A stretch of 64,000 nt of DNA from Desulforhopalus sp. IMCC35007 (GCF_005116575.1 NZ_SWCN01000008.1:1-64000), one strand, 5' to 3'. Positions 49,608 to 59,068 are shown, counted from the first letter of the stretch. Numbers and translations: made by a program. The notes: a model not told the origin generated them from the sequence alone.

Positions 49608-50053
49608 TGTTAACTCCGACCTTCAACCTGTAGTATTTCCATAAATTATTCCCGGTCTTCTATCACAGTCTCGCAGAACTTCCTTGCACAGACGTCAAGC
49701 GCTCCAGGCCCCACACCATCATTCAATTATTTCTTCAATCCTTCAAAGATACATTGTTGGGTGGATAAATATAAATAATACCTGCTTTCCGAGATTTATT
49801 GTAGCAATCATCTGCAGGCAGGTATCTGTAACACTCGATTTTCTGGATCCATCTCCCGGCAGCACGCAATTTTAGCTTGGTTAAATATATAATGGGCTTT
49901 TTTTCGCAAATGGGACGAGGTGTTTTGAAGTGATCTTGACGAGTCTGGTTTAATGCTTTGAATCTATAGTGGTTAGCGGACTTGGGTAAATAACCAGCTC
50001 TTGTCTGGCAAGCCAGGCAGACGAGCTGCAGTTGTGGTGTTTATATATACAGG
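49608..50053. other. Intergenic region between AsmA-like and pstB genes
   Basis: No gene. Contains the candidate pst terminator (49997-50025). The remainder is AT-rich; the promoter for the AsmA-like gene must lie here but no boxes are convincing. Confidence 0.4.
49990..50025 (-). terminator. Possible terminator of the pst operon
   Basis: Read on the minus strand, CTGCCTGGCTTGCCAGACAAGAGC forms a stem-loop with imperfect pairing beginning at 50025 and ends before TGGTTATTT, a weakly U-rich tail. It lies 30-60 bases after the pstB stop. Confidence 0.4.
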
Positions 50054-50758
50054 TTAAGAAACACGACGAAGTCTCCGGTTTTCCAATTCGTAGACCTGGT
50101 CGGCAAGCCGCTGTACCTGGTCCTGATAGTGTGAAACCAGCAGCAGAGTGCAGTTCTCTCTTAACTCCCTGATAAGCTCCTCAATTTTTTCACACGCCTT
50201 CCCGTCAAGGGACGAGGTTGGTTCATCGAGAAGGATAATCTCCGGGTCGGATATCAGAGTCCTGGCAATGCACAACCTTTGCTGCTGCCCTCCAGAGAGA
50301 TTCCGCGCGTCACTGGTCAGGCGATCTTTTACCTCATCAAACAGATGCACTCTTCTCAGCATTATTTCAACTTTTTCCGCCATTTCTTCTTTCTTCATCC
50401 CACCCTGAAGTATGAACGGGAAAGCAATATTTTTAAAGACTGTCATTGGCAGTGGATTGGGAGCCTGAAAAACCATTCCGATTAAACGTCTCAACTGGGC
50501 GACAGGAATCTCTGTACCGTAAATGTTCACCATTTTTTCGTTAAATCGAACCATGACCTGCCCTTCACAGTCCCCTCCACCATTTTCTTCCCATAAACGG
50601 TTAAAAATAGAGAGGAATGTCGATTTCCCCGTTCCTGATGGACCTGTTACCGCAATAATGTTGTTTTCTGGTAAGGATAGATTTATATCCTCAAGGACTA
50701 CCTTATTCTGGTAGGAAAAACGTACACCTTCAGTAAATATCTTTGTATTGTCTTGCAC
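50054..50758 (-). CDS. pstB: Phosphate ABC transporter ATP-binding protein PstB-like
   Basis: The GTG start at 50758, with AGGAGAT inside the end of pstA, gives 234 residues; the 50800 frame overlaps pstA by 38 bp. Walker A GPSGTGKST, Q-loop FQAPNPLPM, signature NLSGGQQQRLCIAR and Walker B IILLDEPTSSLD are all present. PstB powers phosphate uptake. QAPNPLP differs a little from the usual QKPNPFP of PstB, and the protein is somewhat short, so a related anion is possible. Confidence 0.88.
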   Translation of the reverse strand: MQDNTKIFTEGVRFSYQNKVVLEDINLSLPENNIIAVTGPSGTGKSTFLSIFNRLWEENGGGDCEGQVMVRFNEKMVNIYGTEIPVAQLRRLIGMVFQAPNPLPMTVFKNIAFPFILQGGMKKEEMAEKVEIMLRRVHLFDEVKDRLTSDARNLSGGQQQRLCIARTLISDPEIILLDEPTSSLDGKACEKIEELIRELRENCTLLLVSHYQDQVQRLADQVYELENRRLRRVS

Positions 50759-50762
50759 TGGA

Positions 50763-51641
50763 TTAATATCTCCTGAGCCGCCAGGAAATGGCCTGCTCAA
50801 TAAGAAAAGCGCTGAGAAACAGAACAGCGCAAACCGTCAGAAGAAGGATGGCAGCCCCAAAACCCATCTGCAATTCCTCGGGGTTGGTATATTGCGACGA
50901 AATATAATAGATGTAGAACGGCAGTGCCTCAAATTGTTCAAAAATCGATCGTGGCAGACCTGCGGAAGCAACAACTCCTGTCAGCATAATCACCGCGGTA
51001 TCCTCAGCTGCACGTCCTATGGCAAGAATAACACCACTCAGAATATCCGGCAGCCTTGTTGGTAAAAGCACATAGCGGATGTTTTGCAGTCGCGTTGCTC
51101 CAAGGGCCGGTGCAGTAAGACGCAAAGAGAGTGAAACAGATTCGAGGGCCATCTGCGTGCTCCTGATAAGATACGGCAGAATAAGAAAACCGATAGCCAG
51201 GGAGGAGATCAGCAAACATGGCCCCAAACGGCCAGGAAAGGCCCGGTGCAGGATGATAGTGAAGGAAAAGCCCGCAAGACCAACGACAATTGATGGCAGT
51301 CCTGCAAGGATATCAAAAAGCACGGTTAATACTTGCCGTATCCAGCCATGACAATATTCTGCCATATAAATTCCAGCAGCTAAACCTACCGGCACCGCGA
51401 AGGCCACAGCAAGCAGAACCAGAGCAAAGGTTCCCATCACAGCAGGAAACAATCCATTAAAAACCTGTCTTTTAAGCAGCAAGGCATCAATTGGTGAAAC
51501 GTTACCAAATATTAATCCTTTACCAAGAACACCAGAGCCACGATGCATGAGGTAAGCCAACATAAAAAAAAGTGCGGTAACCAACAGAAAAACACTTACC
51601 CAGGATACACCAAATACGGTTTTTTCAATGATCCTTCTCAT
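50763..51641 (-). CDS. pstA: Phosphate ABC transporter permease PstA
   Basis: The 292-residue permease has six membrane helices and the PstA coupling segment (SLRLTAPALGATRLQNIRYVLLPTRLPDI, EAA loop). VGLAAGIYMAEYC and ILAGLPSIVVGLAGF are typical. Its ATG overlaps the pstC stop by 4 bp, and its 3' end carries the pstB ribosome-binding site. Confidence 0.92.
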   Translation of the reverse strand: MRRIIEKTVFGVSWVSVFLLVTALFFMLAYLMHRGSGVLGKGLIFGNVSPIDALLLKRQVFNGLFPAVMGTFALVLLAVAFAVPVGLAAGIYMAEYCHGWIRQVLTVLFDILAGLPSIVVGLAGFSFTIILHRAFPGRLGPCLLISSLAIGFLILPYLIRSTQMALESVSLSLRLTAPALGATRLQNIRYVLLPTRLPDILSGVILAIGRAAEDTAVIMLTGVVASAGLPRSIFEQFEALPFYIYYISSQYTNPEELQMGFGAAILLLTVCAVLFLSAFLIEQAISWRLRRY

Positions 51642-52498
51642 GACTGTGGCCTCAAGAGCACCGTAGTCACATAGCGAAGAAGTATAACCACAATCACCGA
51701 AAAACCATAAAGGACAAGGCCACAGGCAAAAATTGACTTGAATTCCATGCTGGCAAAGTCTGCTGCGATAACCAACGCGATATGAGCGGTCAGGGTCCGC
51801 CCGGAGTCAACGACACTGTGGGGTACGGCTATACTGTTTCCAGCCAGCATAAGACTGATCAGAGTGTCTCCCATTGCCCTGCCAAAACCCATAATGATAC
51901 CCGCAATAATCGTCGGCCAGGCCTGCGGTAACTGCAGATACAGGAGTTTCTGTATCGGTCGCCCCCCCATGGCATCCACTGCAAGACAATAGCTCTTATC
52001 GACGTTGCCAAGTCCATTAACAAAAAAGACAATCATAGTTGGCGCAATCAGCAGTGCAAGAACCAGGGACGCCGTCAGGATATTTAATCCGGAACCGCCG
52101 GCGAGTTGCTCACGCATAAAAGGCACAAGGAGGAATACCGCAACAAAGCCATAGATGACAGTCGGTATTCCAGCCATGAATCTGACCATGATCATCACAA
52201 GTTTTCTAAACTTTGGCGGTGCAAGAGTTGCGGCAACGAATGCGGTGCCAAGACTTATCGGCAGACTCAGGCACAGGGAGAGAATGGCAATGGCAATGCT
52301 GCCGGTCAGCATCGGATAAATGCCATAAATATTTTGTTCAGGCAGCCAATTCTGGCTGAGAAGGACAAAAAACTGGCCGCTTGTTAACAGCGGCCAGCCA
52401 AGATATAGCATCATCATAAAGACAGCGATGGTTAAAAAACCGCAACCAAGCGCAGCCAGACGAAAGAGATGAACAGGAAGTCCGGAATGGATTTTCAC
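51638..52498 (-). CDS. pstC: Phosphate ABC transporter permease PstC
   Basis: The 286-residue permease has six helices. SLPISLGTAFVAATLAPPKFRKLVMIMVRFMAGIPTVIYG and the EAA-type loop DAMGGRPIQKLLYLQLPQAWPTIIAGIIMGFGRAMGDT mark it as PstC. It overlaps pstS (52495) and pstA (51641) by 4 bp each. Confidence 0.92.
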   Translation of the reverse strand: MKIHSGLPVHLFRLAALGCGFLTIAVFMMMLYLGWPLLTSGQFFVLLSQNWLPEQNIYGIYPMLTGSIAIAILSLCLSLPISLGTAFVAATLAPPKFRKLVMIMVRFMAGIPTVIYGFVAVFLLVPFMREQLAGGSGLNILTASLVLALLIAPTMIVFFVNGLGNVDKSYCLAVDAMGGRPIQKLLYLQLPQAWPTIIAGIIMGFGRAMGDTLISLMLAGNSIAVPHSVVDSGRTLTAHIALVIAADFASMEFKSIFACGLVLYGFSVIVVILLRYVTTVLLRPQS

Positions 52499-53322
52499 TT
52501 CACTCCAACAAAGCCTTTATCCTTTGCAATTTGCTGTCCGGTCGGACTGAGAAGAAAATCGAGGAAGGATTGAGCAAGACCGGCGGGTTCGCCTTTGGTC
52601 AGGCTATAGAGACCTCGGGCTACACCATAGCTGCCGCTTTTGGTGTTTTCAAGATTGGGTACAACCCCATCAAGGGCTACAGGGGAAACAGTGGCATCAA
52701 TATGACCAACTGACACATAACCAATACTGTATGGATCACCTGCAATGGCAGTTTTCATGGCACCGTTGGAAACAACCACATTGGCTTTTTTGGCTACATC
52801 ACCACTATTCAAGGCTTTTTTCCAGAAAACCTCGCGGGTTCCGCTTGCAGAATCCCTATCATAAATATTGATCTCCCGGTCCTCACCGCCAACTTCCTTC
52901 CAATTCACAATCTTGCCGGCAAAGATATCCTGCAGCTGGCTTGCAGTAAGAGCAGTGACACTATTTTTGGGGTTAACGACAGCCCCGACCCCATCAATCG
53001 CCCACTTTACCATTGACAGGTTATAGGTTGCAATTTCTTCATCGGTAGCTTTACGTCCGGCGTTACCAATCTCAACTAACCCCTCTCCGACCTGTTTAAT
53101 TCCAACACCCGTACCACCACCTGCAATTGTGATACGAATATCAGGATTGCTGGTCATGATCAGCTCGGCGGCCGCTTTCATCACAGGGATATGGGCAGTA
53201 CCACCTGCAATTTTGAGAATGCCTTTTTGACCGACAAAGGCATCAAGATCATTACTATACGCAATGGTCGTCATCAACAGACACAACATACCGGCAGTGA
53301 AAATTTTACTTAGCTTCAGCAT
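52495..53322 (-). CDS. pstS: Phosphate-binding periplasmic protein PstS
   Basis: Starting at ATG 53322 (GGGAGAAACT ribosome-binding site) the 275-residue protein has a signal peptide (MLKLSKIFTAGMLCLLMTTIAYS) and a PstS-type fold: KIAGGTAHIPVMKAAAELI, TIAGGGTGVG, DRDSASGTREVF (phosphate-binding Ser/Arg) and GDPYSIGYVSVG. It is shorter than E. coli PstS, matching the short PstS family found in many anaerobes. It is the first gene of pstSCAB; phoU and the PhoR/PhoB pair are absent here. Confidence 0.9.
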   Translation of the reverse strand: MLKLSKIFTAGMLCLLMTTIAYSNDLDAFVGQKGILKIAGGTAHIPVMKAAAELIMTSNPDIRITIAGGGTGVGIKQVGEGLVEIGNAGRKATDEEIATYNLSMVKWAIDGVGAVVNPKNSVTALTASQLQDIFAGKIVNWKEVGGEDREINIYDRDSASGTREVFWKKALNSGDVAKKANVVVSNGAMKTAIAGDPYSIGYVSVGHIDATVSPVALDGVVPNLENTKSGSYGVARGLYSLTKGEPAGLAQSFLDFLLSPTGQQIAKDKGFVGVK

Positions 53323-53650
53323 AGTTTCTCCCAGAATTGTATTGATTAAAGGTATACACAGGCCTCTTTGTACAATGTTTCTGACTAGCATATGCAATAC
53401 CTCTTTTCCAATAGTTACTTTCTATAGGTCGCTCGCGTTCAATAGGATCGTCCTATGGGGTATTTCCTTGAGGAAAATTTCTGAGAAATGGAAGTAGTTT
53501 CTGATATTATTACATAAAACAAACAGACTCTATGCAGATTGGTTCGCCGGCAATTATGAGGCATACAGTTCTCTCTCAGATCCCGACATGTAAAACCGTT
53601 AGAGAGACCAAGACAGTTTCTCAAGAAAACCAAAAAGAGTAAGAAATTTT
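53323..53650 (-). other. pst promoter region with a short palindrome
   Basis: Holds the pstSCAB promoter on the minus strand. ATAGGA-TCG-TCCTAT (53442-53456), a 15-bp inverted repeat about 120 bp before the pstS start, is a possible operator. I see no clear pho-box repeat. Confidence 0.4.
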
Positions 53651-54790
53651 CTAACGACGCAGACGTTTTACTGCGGCGACAATACTCTCAAGGGCTCGGT
53701 CAATCTCTGCAACTGTGGTGTACCTTCCTGTGGTGAAACGCAGGGTCCCCTTCGCCCATTGCTCCGGCACCTGCATGGCTTTCAAGACATGGGAAACCTC
53801 CACATGATCTGCGTGACAGGCCGCCCCTGCAGAAGCAGCGACATCAAGGCCAATCTCCTCAAGAAGACGGTTTGCCTCCAGATCGAAAAACGAGACACTA
53901 CAGGTGTTCGGCAGACGGAGTTTTCGGTGACCATTAAAACGAAGGTCGGTAAGACTAGCAGCTAAGCCATTTTCCAATCTATCGCGCATCTCCTCTAACC
54001 GATGAGTAGTGCTTTTCAGCTCTGTTGCCGCCAGTTCGCAGGCTTTACCAAGTCCTACAATTCCAAGCACATTTTCAGTTCCTGCCCGTCGACCATTCTC
54101 CTGGCCCGCACCGTGGCAGAAGACTCCACTTTCAATACCATCCCGGATATACAGTGCTCCAACCCCTTTTGGGGCATAGATTTTATGCCCTGCAACAGAA
54201 AGAAGATCGACGCCTAAATCATCAACACAAAATGGAATCTTGCCAATAGACTGTGCCGCGTCGGTGTGCATTAAAATACCGTGCCGACGCGCAAGTTGTG
54301 CAATCTCTGCAATTGGCTGGATTGTACCTACCTCGTTATTGGCGTGCATTATGGAAATCAGAAGAGTGTCAGGCCGAATAGCAGCCTCCACATCTGAAAG
54401 ACTGACTAATCCGTCTGCATCAACAGGAACAACGGTGACTGCACAACCGCAAGTCTCCATAAAGCGGCACACTTCAAGGATCGCTGGATGTTCGATACTT
54501 GAGGTAATCAGGTGACTTCTTTCAGGATCCCTTTTTCCCCAAAAACTTCTCAGAGCCTGATTATTGGATTCCGTTCCTCCACTGGTGAAAAGAACCTCCC
54601 CTGTCATGCAACCCAGAAGCTCGGCAACCTGGGTGCGTGCGCCCATGACTGCCCGTTTCGGGGCGATACCAAACCAATGACTGCTGGAAGGATTGCCAAA
54701 TTCACTTTTTAAAAAAGGCAACATGGCCTCAATCACTTCGGGGGCGTGGGGTGTTGTACCATTATAGTCGAGGTAAATTGGTAAGGCCAT
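53651..54790 (-). CDS. Cysteine desulfurase (NifS/IscS class)
   Basis: The 379-residue PLP enzyme (ATG 54790 with AAAGGAG; TTG nine bases earlier is less likely) removes sulfur from cysteine for Fe-S clusters or thio-modification. LDYNGTTPHAPEV opens the protein, HANNEVGTIQP and HTDAAQS bind substrate and cofactor, and SVAGHKIYAPKG holds the PLP lysine. The sulfur-accepting loop SAGAACHAD contains the catalytic Cys, as in the mobile-loop group I enzymes. There is no iscU, iscA or regulator next to it, so it may serve a specialised sulfur route. Confidence 0.92.
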   Translation of the reverse strand: MALPIYLDYNGTTPHAPEVIEAMLPFLKSEFGNPSSSHWFGIAPKRAVMGARTQVAELLGCMTGEVLFTSGGTESNNQALRSFWGKRDPERSHLITSSIEHPAILEVCRFMETCGCAVTVVPVDADGLVSLSDVEAAIRPDTLLISIMHANNEVGTIQPIAEIAQLARRHGILMHTDAAQSIGKIPFCVDDLGVDLLSVAGHKIYAPKGVGALYIRDGIESGVFCHGAGQENGRRAGTENVLGIVGLGKACELAATELKSTTHRLEEMRDRLENGLAASLTDLRFNGHRKLRLPNTCSVSFFDLEANRLLEEIGLDVAASAGAACHADHVEVSHVLKAMQVPEQWAKGTLRFTTGRYTTVAEIDRALESIVAAVKRLRR

Positions 54791-55115
54791 GAGAGTCAAC
54801 TCCTTTCGCGCGATGTTTCATTGCTTTTTAGATATCACATTTTCAGATTACTTCAGTAACCTGCAATCACAATAATTCACGGTCACAGATAATTGGTAAT
54901 TTGAGTATAAAATTAATCAGCTCCCGGCATATATCAAACCATTTGCACAGGTATTCACCTTCGCCCGATTCATACGTATCGATTCTGCTGATAATTCCGC
55001 CAGCACACATAAGATATTCCAATTTGCTCTGGAGAATATTCTTGAGTATACAAGATCATGTTCGCCTGAGTAGCAATTACAAGCCACCGACAACACATTA
55101 AAAACATACCTTTTT
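54791..55115. other. Divergent intergenic region, cysteine desulfurase and ECF operon
   Basis: No gene. Presumably holds both promoters; I see no decisive boxes or riboswitch-like fold. An ECF-linked riboswitch (such as thiamin, cobalamin or preQ1) is not apparent. Confidence 0.4.
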
Positions 55116-55535
55116 ATGGAAACATTATCTCTCAGACTCCACCCAGGTCAGGATCTCAAGCATGAACTTGATCAACTGATTGAAAACCAGCAGATTAAAG
55201 CGGCCTGTATCCTCACCTGTGTTGGTAGTTTGACAACCGCTGTACTGCGATTTGCCAACCAGGAAAATTCAACAAGATTTGACGGTCATTTCGAAATCGT
55301 TTCACTCACCGGAGTTATGTCACAACATGGATCTCATTATCACATCGCCATCGCCGATGAAAAGGGTACAGCTTACGGCGCCCATTTGCTCGAGGGATGC
55401 AGGATCTACACAACCGCTGAGATTGTCATTGGCATTATCGCGGATAGTTTATTCCTGAGGACATTTGATCCCCAGACAGGATACCCCGAACTTGAAGTCA
55501 TACCCCAACCCAACAAAAAGGAGTCTGAATTATGA
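55116..55535 (+). CDS. PPC-domain (DUF296) protein
   Basis: The 139-residue protein is a stand-alone PPC/DUF296 domain, a trimeric fold first seen in plant AT-hook proteins. The metal-site pattern is LTGVMSQHGSHYHIAIADEKGTAYGAHLLEGCRIYTTAEIVIG with several His. Bacterial copies have no agreed function. Its stop overlaps the start of the ECF S component (ATGA, 55532-55535), so it is part of the importer operon and may bind the substrate, its metal form or a derived nucleotide. Confidence 0.85.
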   Translation: METLSLRLHPGQDLKHELDQLIENQQIKAACILTCVGSLTTAVLRFANQENSTRFDGHFEIVSLTGVMSQHGSHYHIAIADEKGTAYGAHLLEGCRIYTTAEIVIGIIADSLFLRTFDPQTGYPELEVIPQPNKKESEL

Positions 55536-56131
55536 GTCTCAACCGGCGTTTTAAAGAAGATTTCACCACGACAACGGTGGTGCTGATGTCCATTGCCATT
55601 GTTATCAATATCGTTGGTGGGCAATTAGTCTCAATGCTCAAACTTCCAATTTTTCTTGATTCAATCGGAACGGTGCTTGTTGGTCTCCTGGCTGGCCCCT
55701 GGGCCGGTGGTCTGACAGGGCTACTTACAAACCTTATCTGGGGTATGATATCCTCACCCGTGGCCGCGGCCTTTTCCCCTGTCGCAATGGCAATAGGTAT
55801 AGCTGCTGGCCTGTGCGCAAAATACGGGCTATTCAAGACCTGGTGGCTGGCAATGATCAGTGGTGTGATCATTACCGTTTTTAACGCTATTGTCGCTGTA
55901 CCCATCAGACTCTATATGTTTGGTGGAATTACCGGTTCTGGTGCCGATTTCATCACATCCTACATGCTGGCTCTTGGTAAAGATCTGTTTGGTTCTGTTG
56001 TGATCAGTGTCTTCACCGCAAATCTCATTGATAAAGTTATCACGGCAGTACTTGCCTGGGGTATCGTCAAAGCCCTGCCTTTGCGCACCACAACCAGATT
56101 GCCCCGGGCAAAAAACGTTGTTAGTGCCTGA
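55532..56131 (+). CDS. ECF transporter substrate-specific S component
   Basis: The 199-residue membrane protein has about six helices and the S-component style: FLDSIGTVLVGLLAGPWAGGLTGLLTNLIWG, and a C-terminal FGSVVISVFTANLIDKVITAVLAWGIV. It lies in one operon with T and A subunits, which is the dedicated (group I) ECF layout. The bound vitamin or precursor is not clear. The FLDSIGT pattern also appears in S components of unknown specificity. Confidence 0.82.
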   Translation: MSLNRRFKEDFTTTTVVLMSIAIVINIVGGQLVSMLKLPIFLDSIGTVLVGLLAGPWAGGLTGLLTNLIWGMISSPVAAAFSPVAMAIGIAAGLCAKYGLFKTWWLAMISGVIITVFNAIVAVPIRLYMFGGITGSGADFITSYMLALGKDLFGSVVISVFTANLIDKVITAVLAWGIVKALPLRTTTRLPRAKNVVSA

Positions 56132-56187
56132 TAACACAATAAGCGGTGAACAGGGTTCCGCAGAAAGTATCACAATAACATAACCTT

Positions 56188-56991
56188 ATGCTGAACCAAC
56201 AGAAGATGGCGCCCAACAAAACGACGGCTACACTCTTTATAGATAAAGACTCGTGGCTCCAGAGATTACACCCCTTAACCAAACTTTCCTATATTCTGTT
56301 GACCGGTGTGGCCGCTTATGGAGGACCATCTTCTTTGTTATATATCTGCTTGTTACTCTTTTGTAATGCAGTTATTACCGCCTCCGGAGGCCTCCTGAAA
56401 GATACAGCCAAAGCTTTGCTACGTGTGATACTGCCACTGTTGCTCTTCATGATTCCCATTCACAGTTTTTTGTTTCCCGGCAACAGGACCGTACTTCTTG
56501 AGTTCCATGGAATGATCGTCTATCAGGAAGGTCTGCTATTTGCCATCTCGACCCTGACAAAACTGACCGTGGTTTTAATAGCCTCCTTCCTTTTCGTTTT
56601 TTCCACCCATCCTGCGGATCTCATTACCGCATTATCCCACACCTGTAGATCACCATCACTGGCTTATCTCCTCGGCAGTCCGCTACTGTTACTGGCATCC
56701 ATGAGAGAACGGATTGAAACCATCCAGGCAGCCCAGCGTGCCAGGGGCCTTGATGTAGATGGAAATATGTTCAGACGTTTTCTCAGCCTTGCTCCCCTAC
56801 TTCTTCCATTGGTTCTCGGGGCCATCGTTGAGGTGGAACAGCGTTCTATTGCCCTCGAGGTCCGCGGTTTTAAATCCACTTCCATAAAAACATCGCTGCG
56901 GAAACTCTCCGACTCGGCATTGCAGCGTTTTTGCAGATGGCTGATGCTGGCAATCGCAGCAGTTGTTCTTCTTTTACACGGGTTAGGATAA
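56188..56991 (+). CDS. ecfT: ECF transporter transmembrane component EcfT
   Basis: The 267-residue protein has five to six helices and the EcfT coupling motifs: LHPLTKLSYILLTG near the N-terminus and AAQRARGLDVDGN in the cytoplasmic domain (the AxRxRG motif that binds the ATPases), with VEQRSIALEVRGFKS supplying the second Arg-Gly motif. It joins the S component to two ATPases. Confidence 0.9.
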   Translation: MLNQQKMAPNKTTATLFIDKDSWLQRLHPLTKLSYILLTGVAAYGGPSSLLYICLLLFCNAVITASGGLLKDTAKALLRVILPLLLFMIPIHSFLFPGNRTVLLEFHGMIVYQEGLLFAISTLTKLTVVLIASFLFVFSTHPADLITALSHTCRSPSLAYLLGSPLLLLASMRERIETIQAAQRARGLDVDGNMFRRFLSLAPLLLPLVLGAIVEVEQRSIALEVRGFKSTSIKTSLRKLSDSALQRFCRWLMLAIAAVVLLLHGLG

Positions 56992-56994
56992 AAC

Positions 56995-57864
56995 ATGATC
57001 CAGCTTGAAACAGATCACCTCACCTATCTTTATCCCGGATCGGAGTCTCCTGCTCTACATGAGGTGTCGATCAAAATCAACAGAGGTGAATTTGTCGCAG
57101 TCACAGGCGCAAACAACAGTGGAAAATCAACTTTATGTTATGCATTTGCCGGGGTTATACCTCATCTCTATAACGGTCATATGAAGGGGCGGGTACTCAT
57201 TGACGGACAGGACAACAAGGACAGGACGGTAAGTGAAATTGCCCGTCACCTCGGACTGGTTCTCCAGATACCCGGCAGTCAGATGTCCGGAGTACGCTAT
57301 ACCGTTTTCGAGGAAGTTGCCTTCGGACTTGAGAACCGGGGCGTTCCAAGGGAACAGATGCTGGAGCGGGTCCAGACCGTACTCGCTCTCTTTGGTCTTG
57401 AGGAGCAGGCAACACGATCACCCTTCCATCTTTCAGGAGGCCAGCAGCAACGCCTTGCCCTGGCAACTGTTTTGGCGGTTGACCCGGCCATTATCGTCCT
57501 GGATGAACCGACGACCTTTCTCGACCCGCAAGGGGCAAAACTGGTCTTTGAAATCCTGCGAAAGTTGCAGCAGCAGGGAAAGACGATTATCATCGCCGAG
57601 CAGCGACTGGATCTGATTGCTACCTACGCTGACAGGGTTCTGGCATTCGACAGAGCAAAGCTTGTGCTTGACGGCATTCCAAGGGAAGTGCTCACTTCAG
57701 CGATGCTCCCTGACCTTAAACTCAAACATACCCGGTATACCCAGGTAGCTCAGGTACTGCAGCAGAAAGGATTATGGCCTGATAAGCTGACATTACCTGC
57801 ATCACTGGCCGAAACAGTGGACGGACTCTCCCTGCGGAGGAAGACACATGATTATTTGTGCTGA
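56995..57864 (+). CDS. ecfA: ECF transporter ATPase A1
   Basis: The 289-residue ATPase has Walker A GANNSGKST, Q-loop LGLVLQIPGSQMSG, signature LSGGQQQRLALA and Walker B IIVLDEPTTFLDP, followed by H-loop region IIIAEQRLD. It starts 4 bp after ecfT. The second ATPase gene starts inside its last 17 bases. The Asn in the Walker A (GANNSGKST) is normal for EcfA. Confidence 0.92.
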   Translation: MIQLETDHLTYLYPGSESPALHEVSIKINRGEFVAVTGANNSGKSTLCYAFAGVIPHLYNGHMKGRVLIDGQDNKDRTVSEIARHLGLVLQIPGSQMSGVRYTVFEEVAFGLENRGVPREQMLERVQTVLALFGLEEQATRSPFHLSGGQQQRLALATVLAVDPAIIVLDEPTTFLDPQGAKLVFEILRKLQQQGKTIIIAEQRLDLIATYADRVLAFDRAKLVLDGIPREVLTSAMLPDLKLKHTRYTQVAQVLQQKGLWPDKLTLPASLAETVDGLSLRRKTHDYLC

Positions 57865-58675
57865 AGACCTAACATTTGCTTACAACGACTCTCTTATGGC
57901 ATTGCAAAATATCTCTTTTGAGATCTCTGCAGGCGAATGTGTTGCCCTGACAGGCCATAACGGTTCAGGGAAATCAACTCTTGTAAAGCACCTGAACGGT
58001 TTGCTGAAACCGACCAAGGGCAGAATCCTCGTTGCCAACAAGGATACCGCAACAAGTAGAACAGCAGAACTGGCAAGCCAGGTCGCCCTGCTCTTTCAAA
58101 ATCCGGACGACCAGATCTGCAAACAAACAGTATGGGATGAAGTTTGTTTTGGCCCACAAAATCTAGGGTATGACAAAAAAAAGACGACGACACTTGTACA
58201 AGAGGCATTAGCACTTTTTGAATTGACCTCTTTTGAGAAAAAAAATCCCCATGATTTTGGTTATAGTGAGCGTAAAAGAATTGCCATGGCCTCCATTGTG
58301 GCGATGGATACTCCCATTCTCGTGTTCGACGAACCGACTGCAGGGCTGGACTCCTATGAGATGTCACTGCTCATCAACACGCTGAAAAAACTGCAGTCAG
58401 AAAACAAGACAGTTCTGGTCATTTCCCATGACATGGATTTTGTCGCAGAAAACATCCTGAGAGCAATATCTCTGTCAGCCGGAAAAAAAGTGTTTGACGG
58501 AAAACTCAGAGATCTCTTTGAACAAACCGACCTGATGACAGAAAGCGGGCTTCTCCATCCTCAGACAATGCAACTGAGCAAGGCTTGCGGTCTTTACTCT
58601 TCACCTCTTTCCACCGATGAATGTGTTGCAGCAATAGCAGAACAATTGGGACAGCCCTCACTGCCTAACGCATAG
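57848..58675 (+). CDS. ECF transporter ATPase A2 with lost LSGGQ signature
   Basis: The 275-residue ATPase has Walker A GHNGSGKST, a Q-loop (ALLFQNPDDQICKQTVWDEV), Walker B PILVFDEPTAGLD and the switch His in VISHDMDFVAENI, but where the signature LSGGQ should be it reads DFGYSERKRIAMAS. In an ECF heterodimer this would leave one of the two nucleotide sites without a proper signature, so the pump may hydrolyse ATP at one site only. A GGAGGA ribosome-binding site lies inside the end of ecfA1 (17-bp overlap). Confidence 0.88.
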   Translation: MIICAEDLTFAYNDSLMALQNISFEISAGECVALTGHNGSGKSTLVKHLNGLLKPTKGRILVANKDTATSRTAELASQVALLFQNPDDQICKQTVWDEVCFGPQNLGYDKKKTTTLVQEALALFELTSFEKKNPHDFGYSERKRIAMASIVAMDTPILVFDEPTAGLDSYEMSLLINTLKKLQSENKTVLVISHDMDFVAENILRAISLSAGKKVFDGKLRDLFEQTDLMTESGLLHPQTMQLSKACGLYSSPLSTDECVAAIAEQLGQPSLPNA

Positions 58676-59068
58676 ATCCATACAATATTGTATTGCATCA
58701 CTAAGCTTCAGCCTAACATCATTGGGTACCCAGGATAGGTGAGCAATCATCACCTACTGTAACCCACTGATAATATGTCATAAAAAAACAAAGCTTGTGT
58801 AATATGCAATTATGGTCTAGTTTATACAAGTCCACGCAGCGAAGAGGCGACCTTTTCTACATTCCGCGATCCACTTCTCGTTTCAGTAGTTCCATCGTTT
58901 GTGTTTGCAATAAATACCAAAGTTGGCTTTTTCACCTATATTTGCCCTGCCCATCAGCCTGCCGGTAAATCTTGGCCTGCTGATTGGAATAATTCGACAT
59001 TTGGTTTGGTTTGCTTCTTCACACGGTCAGGTTTTTCTATTTGATCAAAAAAGGAGGAACACCCTTAA
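58676..59068. other. Intergenic region after the ECF operon
   Basis: Contains a perfect 14-bp palindrome ATACAATATTGTAT (58680-58693) next to the ECF stop codon and a hairpin AGGTGA/TCACCT (58737-58742 with 58750-58755) without a T-tract. No gene is supported. The second half (58880-59060) is probably untranslated leader of the small gene cluster that follows. Confidence 0.4.

Noticed and set aside
58680-58693. Palindrome ATACAATATTGTAT as a regulator binding site for the ECF operon
   Set aside because: It lies after the last gene of the operon, is simple AT-rich sequence and has no T-tract or partner; insufficient for a functional call.
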